DNA of 8,695 nucleotides from Acidimicrobiia bacterium (GTDB lineage Bacteria > Actinomycetota > Acidimicrobiia > IMCC26256 > PALSA-555), in the NCBI GenBank assembly GCA_022865365.1, contig JALHSW010000324.1, forward strand, positions 1-8,695. Reading direction: 5' to 3'. Positions 1 to 5,027 of the stretch are shown piece by piece. Position 1 is the first letter of the stretch, and every line of letters starts with the position of its first letter. Both the position numbers and the translations under genes were made by a program. The notes under the pieces were generated by a model. That model saw only the letters and a program-made list of their open reading frames with translations, was not told the DNA's origin and ran no database searches.

Positions 1-41
1 GCCTTCCACTCGTCGTCGCTGAAGGCTGCATTGTCGGTCAT
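1..41 (-). CDS. 5' end of an unidentified gene (partial, runs off left edge)
   Basis: Only the first 13 codons lie in the window. They read MTDNAAFSDDEWK, beginning with ATG at 41-39 on the minus strand. A GGAG Shine-Dalgarno at 51-48 lies 6 nt before the ATG, which is why I accept this as a true start. The FSDDEWK-like opening resembles the N-termini of several short actinobacterial proteins, but it is too little to assign a family. The gene lies downstream of the nuclease on the same strand with a gap of about 164 bp, so it probably has its own promoter, although read-through from the nuclease is possible. Confidence 0.5.
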   Translation of the reverse strand, partial: MTDNAAFSDDEWK

Positions 42-130
42 CGAGGGCTCCGTTCGCGGGGAGGGCACATGGTACGAGCGGCTGCGTCAGCCCCGCAGCG
101 ACGCGACCCGGCTCACCGGGGCGGGCGCGC

Positions 131-155
131 CGCGAGTGGGGGTGGCCCCTTCGCG
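131..155 (-). terminator. Candidate hairpin terminator after the nuclease gene
   Basis: Outer arms CGCGA (131-135) and TCGCG (151-155) enclose a second stem, GGGG (139-142) with CCCC (146-149), around a TGG loop. The hairpin lies about 50 nt past the stop of the minus-strand nuclease and upstream of the partial gene at the left edge. There is no T tract, so it would be a non-canonical actinobacterial-type terminator. It could instead belong to the leader of the next gene. In sequence this GC-rich, such stems also arise by chance. Confidence 0.3.
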
Positions 156-205
156 AGGAGCCGCTCGGCGTCGTTGACGTGGAAGGTGGCGACGGAACAT
201 GGCAT

Positions 206-1054
206 CTACCGGGGCTCCTTCGAATCGTCCACTGCCGCGTCGGGACAGAGGCTCGCGTAGGCGCACACGGCGCACTCCTTGCCCGGTCGGGGTGCGAACT
301 CGCGGTCGGCCTCGGAGATGAGTGCCGTCGTGCGGACCCGCTCGAACGCGTGCTCGGCGGCAGCCGGCTCCACGGGTGTGCGGACCGTCGTGCGGAGCAG
401 TGGGTAGTGGTGCGCGACGGTCACCGTCCGCACCCACGACCAGGTGCGCCGCGCCAGCCACGCGTAGAGGCCGAGCTGGAGGTCGCCTGCGAGTGCTTCG
501 GGAGTGCGGGTGTAGCGGGTGACCTTGTGGTCGCGGATCTCGATCGCGCCGTCGCCGTCGCGCACCACCAGGTCGACGGCACCCGCGACGCGCAGCCCTT
601 CGCGCGTCTCGGCCCGGAAGAAGCGCTCCACCCCGAGGATGTCGCGCCCGAGCAGGCGGGTCGTGGCGAGAGACGCGGCCACCACGCGCTCGGCCCGTCC
701 GAGCTCCTTCGGGTCGTCGGGCATGCTCTCGGCGGCCCAGGAATCGCGTGTGGCCGCGATCGCGGTCGGGATGGTGTGACGGAGGTTGGCCGAGAACCCG
801 ACGTCGCGGTGGCGGAGGTACCCGGCTTCGAGCCCGCGGTGAACCACGGTCCCGAAGCGCCAGTGTTGCGGCACCGCGGCGCGCGGCTCGGGGACCCGGT
901 CGACGTAGGAGAAGCGGTACCGCCGCGGGCACGCCTCGTACGTGTAGGTAGAGGACACCGAGTGCGAGCGCGGTCGGGGTGGACCCGCGGCGAGCGGCTC
1001 GGATGCAGCAGGTTCCGCCGAGGTGCGCCGGCGGAGCGGTGAGGAGATCTTCAC
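206..1054 (-). CDS. RecB/Cas4-like PD-(D/E)XK nuclease with probable Fe-S cluster
   Basis: A predicted nuclease of 282 aa, of the size of single-domain RecB-family/Cas4-like exonucleases (PF12705-type). Counting from the GTG at 1054, the sequence shows STYTYEACPRRYRF with C42, H72 in the FGTVVHRGLE segment, the acidic metal ligand D161 in GAVDLVV, the catalytic D175-H-K177 in IEIRDHKV, and Q193/Y197 in the QLGLYAW helix. A C-terminal C261-x2-C264-x5-C270 together with C42 makes the four-cysteine 4Fe-4S arrangement known from AddB, Cas4 and related nucleases. The first ~30 residues are low-complexity Pro/Arg/Ala. I prefer GTG 1054 because it gives a GTGA overlap with the upstream stop; GTG 1063 in the same frame is the alternative, and neither has a strong Shine-Dalgarno. 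Translation is probably coupled to the ARPP-1-like gene. A role in DNA repair or defence is inference. Confidence 0.85.
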   Translation of the reverse strand: MKISSPLRRRTSAEPAASEPLAAGPPRPRSHSVSSTYTYEACPRRYRFSYVDRVPEPRAAVPQHWRFGTVVHRGLEAGYLRHRDVGFSANLRHTIPTAIAATRDSWAAESMPDDPKELGRAERVVAASLATTRLLGRDILGVERFFRAETREGLRVAGAVDLVVRDGDGAIEIRDHKVTRYTRTPEALAGDLQLGLYAWLARRTWSWVRTVTVAHHYPLLRTTVRTPVEPAAAEHAFERVRTTALISEADREFAPRPGKECAVCAYASLCPDAAVDDSKEPR

Positions 1055-1692
1055 CGGGACCACCGGCTGCGGTCGATGCGCCCGCCCGCGCGGGGTCGGT
1101 CAGTGATCGCGCTCGTCGCGAATGCCGCGAGGTGCACGACTGCGTGCTCCCATTCGAGCGCGTGTTCGGCGACCGCGTCGTCGGCGATCACGAGATCTGC
1201 TCCGAGGCCCACCGCTTCTTCGGAGGTGGCCTCCGCGCTGAGCACCTGGGCGACGAACGCCTCGGCGCCCGCGATCGTCGCGTCACCGCTCGGCGTTTGG
1301 AGCGCGTCGACCGCGTAGCCCTGGATGAGCTCCGGCCAGTAGGCGGCGACCCGGTCCCAGACCGCGCCCTGGTTGGTGCGAGGGCCCAAGCCGCGCCCGC
1401 GTGACTCGGCGACGGCTCGGGTGTTCAGCCGGCGCAGATCGCCGGGAGTATGGCGGGGGCTGCGGGACATCGCTCGGGCGGCACCCCAGCGCCCGGCCTC
1501 GCCGCCGGAGTTGTGGACCACGAGCTCGGGGACGACGACGCCGGCTTCCTGCTCGCTGACGCGCAGGAAACCGGCCGCCTCGGCCTCGGGGCCGGAGAGG
1601 TAGTGCGGCGCTTCGGGCGCGTCGGAGAACGCGGGGAACAGCGCGAGCGCCCCCCGCACGATCGGGTCCTTGACGGTGAGTTCGAGCTGCAT
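1051..1692 (-). CDS. ARPP-1-like protein of unknown function
   Basis: A 213-aa soluble protein with no signal peptide or membrane helix. From memory it resembles the ARPP-1 family (ARG and Rhodanese-Phosphatase-superfamily-associated protein). The shared features are VPELVVHN at 54-61, GRW at 67-69, a TPGDLRRLN segment around 82-90, and the best-matching block RTNQGAVWDRVA at 105-116. Family members usually have a longer stretch between the first two blocks, containing a Gly-Ala-Lys-Gln-type motif. That stretch seems missing here, so this is either a compact or a divergent member. ATG 1692 is supported by a GAGGAAG Shine-Dalgarno at 1706-1700. The gene overlaps the nuclease start as GTGA, which indicates co-translation and possibly a shared task. 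The family has been linked computationally to conflict and ADP-ribose-related systems. No catalytic residues can be named. Confidence 0.6.
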   Translation of the reverse strand: MQLELTVKDPIVRGALALFPAFSDAPEAPHYLSGPEAEAAGFLRVSEQEAGVVVPELVVHNSGGEAGRWGAARAMSRSPRHTPGDLRRLNTRAVAESRGRGLGPRTNQGAVWDRVAAYWPELIQGYAVDALQTPSGDATIAGAEAFVAQVLSAEATSEEAVGLGADLVIADDAVAEHALEWEHAVVHLAAFATSAITDRPRAGGRIDRSRWSR

Positions 1693-1742
1693 CGGCGCCC
1701 TTCCTCTTCTGCGACGGGTGAATCACAGTGTGGAAGGGGGGT

Positions 1743-1767
1743 GGGACATCGATGATGTGGCTGTCCC
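1743..1767. promoter_or_regulatory. Candidate operator dyads in the divergent promoter region
   Basis: Two overlapping inverted repeats lie in the 145-bp gap between the divergent ARPP-1-like gene and the first small coiled-coil gene. One is GGGACA (1743-1748) with TGTCCC (1762-1767). The other is ACATC-GAT-GATGT (1746-1758), centred on an ATCGAT core. Both arms of each are perfect. The position suits a regulator acting on either promoter. I see no convincing -35/-10 pair nearby, and no transcription-factor gene lies in the window. Confidence 0.3.
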
Positions 1768-1787
1768 CGGCGGGGTCCGGTCCCAAT

Positions 1788-1831
1788 CACTCGGAGTGTG
1801 GCCACGTGTCTTGTGCCTCCAACCGGAGGAG
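1788..1831 (+). promoter_or_regulatory. Leader hairpins with occluded Shine-Dalgarno, copy 1
   Basis: CCTCC (1816-1820) and GGAGG (1825-1829) form a five-pair G/C stem around the tetraloop AACC. The right arm is the Shine-Dalgarno itself (GGAGGAG, 1825-1831), which sits 6 nt before ATG 1838. Upstream, CACTC-G-GAGTG (1788-1798) is a perfect dyad, and its GGAG (1793-1796) could alternatively pair with CTCC (1817-1820) and free the ribosome site. This suggests control of translation initiation. The switch is inferred from base pairing only, and a five-pair stem may be melted easily by ribosomes. Confidence 0.4.
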
Positions 1832-1837
1832 ACGACA

Positions 1838-2167
1838 ATGACGACGGAAGAAGTACGGGTGCGGCTCCGCGCCAAGCTCGAATCGGCGTTCGGCGCCGAG
1901 GAGGCCTCCATCTTGATGGACCGACCCCCGGGCGGTTGGAACGATCTGGTGACGAACCAGGTGCTCGAAGCGCGCCTCAACGCGCTCGAGTTCAAGCTGG
2001 TTGCCCAGATGGCCGAGCTTCGCGGCGATCTGCGCGCCGAGATGGCGGAGCTTCGCGGTGACCTCGTCGCCACGATGGAACGTGGCTTCCGTTCCCAGAC
2101 GTGGCGTCTGCTCGGAGCGGTCTTCGTGGCGTTCGGCATGTTTGCCACGCTCGTGCGCGTCACCTGA
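1838..2167 (+). CDS. Small coiled-coil protein with C-terminal membrane helix, copy 1
   Basis: A 109-aa protein with no recognised enzymatic motif. It resembles a common uncharacterised actinobacterial type: a short N-terminal helix (LESAFGAEEASILMDRPPGGW, residues 14-34), a charged coiled coil (about 42-86), and a single hydrophobic helix near the C-terminus (about 90-107) ending in VRVT. The coiled coil contains an 11-residue tandem repeat, MAELRGDLRAE (58-68) and MAELRGDLVAT (69-79). The likely topology is cytoplasmic coiled coil with a tail anchor in the membrane. ATG 1838 follows GGAGGAG by 6 nt, and that site lies inside a small hairpin. A near-identical paralogue follows 501 bp downstream. 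The gene diverges from the ARPP-1-like/nuclease pair. Its function is unknown. Confidence 0.8.
   Translation: MTTEEVRVRLRAKLESAFGAEEASILMDRPPGGWNDLVTNQVLEARLNALEFKLVAQMAELRGDLRAEMAELRGDLVATMERGFRSQTWRLLGAVFVAFGMFATLVRVT
2009..2074 (+). repeat. 33-bp tandem repeat encoding an 11-residue coiled-coil unit
   Basis: The two units (2009-2041 and 2042-2074) both encode MAELRGDL plus three residues (RAE, then VAT). An 11-residue period fits a hendecad coiled coil. In the second gene the first unit is kept (2510-2542), but the second breaks down after MAELR, leaving that protein four residues shorter. Confidence 0.75.
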
Positions 2168-2190
2168 TCGGGGAGCGAGCCTGACGGACT

Positions 2191-2208
2191 GCCGAGGTCC
2201 TACTCGGT
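2191..2208 (+). terminator. Weak hairpin after copy 1 of the small gene
   Basis: CCGAG (2192-2196) and CTCGG (2203-2207) pair around the loop GTCCTA, with an extra G-T pair outside. It begins 24 nt past the stop codon. No T tract follows. It could attenuate transcription between the two gene copies, but the stem is short and the call is tentative. Confidence 0.25.
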
Positions 2209-2288
2209 GGCCCTGGGGTGCCCGACGGAGCAGTTGGTCGTCCAGATGGTCCGGCTCGCGTCGTCGATGCAGGGCCGGTCGCTGCAAT

Positions 2289-2332
2289 CACTGGGAGTGT
2301 GGCCACGTGTCTTGTGCCTCCAACCGGAGGAG
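2289..2332 (+). promoter_or_regulatory. Leader hairpins with occluded Shine-Dalgarno, copy 2
   Basis: The hairpin of copy 1 is kept exactly: CCTCC (2317-2321), loop AACC, GGAGG (2326-2330), with GGAGGAG at 2326-2332 before ATG 2339. The upstream dyad is weakened by one base, reading CACT-GGG-AGTG (2289-2299), but the GGAG available for alternative pairing (2294-2297) is retained. The duplication is recent, so conservation between the copies is not by itself proof of selection. Confidence 0.35.
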
Positions 2333-2338
2333 ACGACA

Positions 2339-2656
2339 ATGACGACGGAAGAAGTACGGGTGCGGCTCCGCACCAAGCTCGAATCGGCGTTCGGGGCCGA
2401 GGAGGCCTCCATCTTGATGGACCGACCCCCGGGCGGTTGGAACGATCTGGTGACGAACCAGGTGCTCGAAGCGCGCCTCAACGTGCTCGAGTTCAAGCTG
2501 GTTGCCCAGATGGCCGAGCTTCGCGGCGATCTGCGCGCCGAGATGGCGGAGCTTCGCGCCGCGATGGATCGAGGTCTCCAGGTTCAGACGTGGCGTCTGC
2601 TCGGAGCGATCTTCGTGGCGTTCGGCATGTTTGCCACGCTCGTGCGCGTCACCTGA
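2339..2656 (+). CDS. Small coiled-coil protein with C-terminal membrane helix, copy 2
   Basis: A 105-aa paralogue of the protein at 1838-2167. Outside one patch it differs only by A12T, A49V and V95I (copy-1 numbering) plus a synonymous change. In the patch, between the coiled coil and the membrane helix, copy 1 reads GDLVATMERGFRSQ and copy 2 reads AAMDRGLQVQ, a net loss of four residues. The N-terminal segment with PPGGW, most of the coiled coil, and the TWRLLGA...FATLVRVT membrane helix are intact, so both copies look functional. Coiled-coil pairing between the two products is plausible but unproven. The gene ends 35 bp from the convergent helicase stop, with no clear terminator between them. 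Confidence 0.8.
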   Translation: MTTEEVRVRLRTKLESAFGAEEASILMDRPPGGWNDLVTNQVLEARLNVLEFKLVAQMAELRGDLRAEMAELRAAMDRGLQVQTWRLLGAIFVAFGMFATLVRVT

Positions 2657-2691
2657 TCGAGCAACGGTTCTGAAGGACTGCGCCCCCGTGG

Positions 2692-4776
2692 CTATGCGCG
2701 GCGGTGCACGACCAGCGGGAGCACCGCCGAGGCGCCCGCCTCCCGCAGCAGGGCGCCGGCCACCGTCATGGTCCACCCCGAGCGATAGGTGTCGTCGACC
2801 AGCAGGACCGGCCCGTCGGGGACGGCCGCGTCGGCCCGCACCGTGATCTGTTCGAACAGCCCATCCGCGCGCTTGGCCGAGGCGAGGTCCGAGGCCACCG
2901 GCGCCCCGGACACGTCGAGCACGTCGAGCAGCGGGAGCTTGCCGACGGCGCCGAGGTGCTCGGCGATCGATCGCACCCGGCGCGGATGGGTCCGCGACGG
3001 CATCGCGACCACGGCGATGGGACGCGCCGCCCACACCCCACGCCAGCGCGCCATCAGCGCGACCATGCCGTCGGCGACTCCCGGCCCGACGTCGCGATCG
3101 GGGCCGTCGAACGCGGTCATCTCGTCGCGCCAGGCGGGATCGTCGGCGTAGGCGAGCGCACGCCCTTCGGAGCAGCTCACGATCTTGCCGCGCCGCTCAC
3201 TGCCGAGCCCGCCCGGCCAGCGCAGGCGCGGCTCGATGATCACGTCCCGTCCGCGCAGCAGCTCGCGCGCCGCGAGCACTCGTTCCGGTGAGGGGTGCTG
3301 CCCCGGGGGCGGCAAGCGCCCGGTGCACACCGAGCATCGCCCGCAGGGCCCGGGGTCGGGATCGTCGAGCGCGCGCTGGAGGAACTCCATGAGACAGCCT
3401 TCGCCGTGCGCATACGCACGCATGAGGTCGGCCTCGGTGCGGCGCGCCGCCACCACGCCGTCGTACTTGGCTGCGTCGTACTCCCACGGAGCACCGGTCG
3501 CGATCCACCCGTCCGGGGTCCGTTCGACCGCGCCGTCGACGGCGAGGATCTTGAGGAGCGCATCGAGGCGACCGCGTCGGATCCCGGTCTTCTCCTCGAG
3601 CGCCACGACCGAGCGTGCCTCGCCGGTTGCCGCTCGGAGCGTGGCCGCCGCGTGTTCGGGGTCGGGGATCGACGAGGTCGCGAAGTAGTCCCAGATGACC
3701 GGGTCGGTCTCGGCGGGCAGGAGCACGGCGACGGCCGTGTCGAGGGAACGGCCGGCGCGCCCGACCTGCTGGTAGTACGCAACGGGACTCGACGGTGACC
3801 CGACGTGGATGCAGAACGCGAGGTCGGGCTTGTCGTAGCCCATCCCGAGCGCGGAGGTCGCGACGACGGCCTTGAGGAGGTTGTCGCGCAGCTGGCCCTC
3901 GATGCGCCGGCGGTCATCGTCGGGGGTGCGCCCTGAGTACGCGGCGACCGGGAAGCCTTGGGCGGTGAGGAAGTCGGCGAGGCGCTCCGTCTCGGCGACG
4001 GTCAACATGTAGACGATCCCCGAGCCCGCCAGGCCGCTGAGCGCGTCGGCCACCCATGCGTAGCGTTCGAGCGGCCCGAGTCCGGGGACCACCGCCAGGT
4101 CGAGCGACACTCTCGCCAGGCTCCCGCGCAGCGTCACTGTGTCGGCCCCGAGCTGGGACGCGACATCCTCGGTGACGCGGTTGTTCGCGGTGGCAGTCGT
4201 CGCCAGAACCGGCGTGTTCGGTGCGGTGCGGAGCAGTACCCGCGAGAGCCGCTGGTAGTCGGGGCGAAAGTCGAAGCCCCAGTCCGAGATGCAGTGGGCC
4301 TCGTCGATCACGATCATCCCGGCGTTCTCCAACAGGCTCGGGAGCCGGGACGCGAAGCGCGGGTTGCTGAGCCGCTCGGGGCTGACGAGGAGCACGTCGA
4401 CGTCGCCCGCGGCGACGGCAGTGAGCACCTCGTCCCATTCGTCGAAGTTGGTGGAGTTGATCGTCGTCGCCCGCAGCCCGGCGCGCTGGGCCGCAGCGAC
4501 CTGGTCGCGCATCAGCGCGAGGAGGGGCGAGACGACGAGGGTCATCCCCGCACCCTCGGCCCGCAGCGCGGCGGTCGCAGCCCAGTAGACCGCCGACTTG
4601 CCCCATCCCGTCGCCTGGACGAGCAGGACACGAGCCCGGCTCCCGACCAGCGCCCGCACCGCGACGAGCTGATCGTCGCGCGGGCGCGCCTCAGGCCCGG
4701 CGAGCGCGTGCAGCACCGCGGTCAGGTGCGCAGTGGCCGCGTCCGCCTCCTCCGTGCCAGTGCTGTCGTGGATCAT
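2692..4776 (-). CDS. RecQ-family ATP-dependent DNA helicase with C-terminal phosphoribosyltransferase-like domain
   Basis: A 694-aa predicted 3'-5' DNA helicase of the RecQ superfamily-2 type. Motifs, counted from ATG 4776: Walker A ATGWGKS (55-61, with W where RecQ usually has a small residue), SPLLALMRDQV (83-93), the DEAH box followed by CISDWGFDFRPDY (158-174), TTATA (193-197), ATSALGMGYDKPD (306-318), and arginine-finger motif VI QQVGRAGR (336-343). Cysteines 461, 478, 481 and 484 form the RecQ zinc-binding cluster. A winged-helix-like segment precedes the cluster (about 385-430). Instead of an HRDC domain, the C-terminus (about 560-694) ends with VLLVDDTYRSGWT (657-669), a PRPP-binding-loop motif as in ComF-like phosphoribosyltransferases. 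I recall related helicase-PRTase fusions in actinobacteria. Start: AGGAGGG at 4788-4782 is 5 nt from ATG 4776, while a GTG at 4782 would overlap it. The role is likely DNA repair or recombination. The substrate of the PRTase-like part is unknown. Confidence 0.92.
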   Translation of the reverse strand: MIHDSTGTEEADAATAHLTAVLHALAGPEARPRDDQLVAVRALVGSRARVLLVQATGWGKSAVYWAATAALRAEGAGMTLVVSPLLALMRDQVAAAQRAGLRATTINSTNFDEWDEVLTAVAAGDVDVLLVSPERLSNPRFASRLPSLLENAGMIVIDEAHCISDWGFDFRPDYQRLSRVLLRTAPNTPVLATTATANNRVTEDVASQLGADTVTLRGSLARVSLDLAVVPGLGPLERYAWVADALSGLAGSGIVYMLTVAETERLADFLTAQGFPVAAYSGRTPDDDRRRIEGQLRDNLLKAVVATSALGMGYDKPDLAFCIHVGSPSSPVAYYQQVGRAGRSLDTAVAVLLPAETDPVIWDYFATSSIPDPEHAAATLRAATGEARSVVALEEKTGIRRGRLDALLKILAVDGAVERTPDGWIATGAPWEYDAAKYDGVVAARRTEADLMRAYAHGEGCLMEFLQRALDDPDPGPCGRCSVCTGRLPPPGQHPSPERVLAARELLRGRDVIIEPRLRWPGGLGSERRGKIVSCSEGRALAYADDPAWRDEMTAFDGPDRDVGPGVADGMVALMARWRGVWAARPIAVVAMPSRTHPRRVRSIAEHLGAVGKLPLLDVLDVSGAPVASDLASAKRADGLFEQITVRADAAVPDGPVLLVDDTYRSGWTMTVAGALLREAGASAVLPLVVHRRA

Positions 4777-4781
4777 CCGCA

Positions 4782-4788
4782 CCCTCCT
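4782..4788 (-). promoter_or_regulatory. Shine-Dalgarno that fixes the helicase start
   Basis: On the minus strand AGGAGGG is followed by TGCGG and then ATG 4776, an ideal 5-nt spacing. The in-frame GTG at 4782 shares its first base with this site, so it is unlikely to be the start. Confidence 0.65.
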
Positions 4789-5016
4789 GGAACCGACCGA
4801 TCGCGTGAGACGCTACCGATGCCGTGTGACACTCACCGATCCTCCGACGGGTGTGCCGGTGGCGGGCGACGGTGAAGAGGTGGTGCTGGTGGTGCAGCTC
4901 GTGGCGCCCGAGAGCTGACGGAAGGGCCCCGAGCCCACGGAGCGACAGCACCGCGGGAGTGACTTTCGTCCCTTGTCTGCTCGACCTGAACGGAGTCTGC
5001 TGGGGTTGATTCCCTT
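4789..5016. other. Divergent intergenic region between helicase and binding-protein genes
   Basis: This region must carry the promoters of both flanking genes. I find no convincing -35/-10 pair; TTGTCT (4973-4978) with TCTGCT (4996-5001) has 17-bp spacing but a poor -10. A short coding-like stretch at 4826-4918 reads VTLTDPPTGVPVAGDGEE and onward for 30 codons with G/C-rich third positions, but it has no ribosome site. I do not call it a gene. Confidence 0.5.
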
Positions 5017-5027
5017 GGGAGGCGGCA

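Larger units (their letters stand above)
1776..2190 (+). repeat. Long direct repeat, copy 1 (gene duplication unit)
   Basis: This unit contains a complete small gene plus about 60 bp of leader and is repeated at about 2274-2679. Corresponding positions are 501 bp apart through the leader and the first three quarters of the gene. Identity is near complete except for a few substitutions and a patch at about 2058-2097, where the copies differ by 12 bp in length and many bases. Past the stop codon, similarity fades but a GGACTGC tail is still shared. Sequence further upstream is not shared. Confidence 0.9.
2274..2679 (+). repeat. Long direct repeat, copy 2 (gene duplication unit)
   Basis: This is the partner of the unit at 1776-2190. 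It includes the same leader with its hairpin, the full small gene and a short shared tail. Just upstream of the shared CAATCAC (1784, 2285) the alignment shifts by 3 bp, which marks the fading left edge. The intervening ~105 bp (about 2170-2273) are unique, show no gene, and contain only the weak hairpin at 2191-2208. Confidence 0.9.

Noticed and set aside
179..1042. Plus-strand open frame of 287 codons opposite the nuclease
   Set aside because: It is antisense to a gene with clear nuclease motifs. Its product is low-complexity Arg/Gly/Ala and has no ribosome site. Long antisense frames are expected in DNA this rich in GC.
1670..1837. Upstream in-frame extension of the first small coiled-coil gene
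   Set aside because: It would start inside the divergent ARPP-1-like gene and has no ribosome site, whereas ATG 1838 has GGAGGAG and the same start is found in copy 2.
1776..2679. Insertion sequence or transposon as the cause of the long repeats
   Set aside because: There is no transposase, no terminal inverted repeats and no target duplication, and the repeats contain an ordinary gene with its leader. A gene duplication explains them.
3958..4875. Plus-strand open frame of 305 codons opposite the helicase
   Set aside because: It mirrors the helicase coding sequence, has no family resemblance, and its composition is that of a shadow frame.
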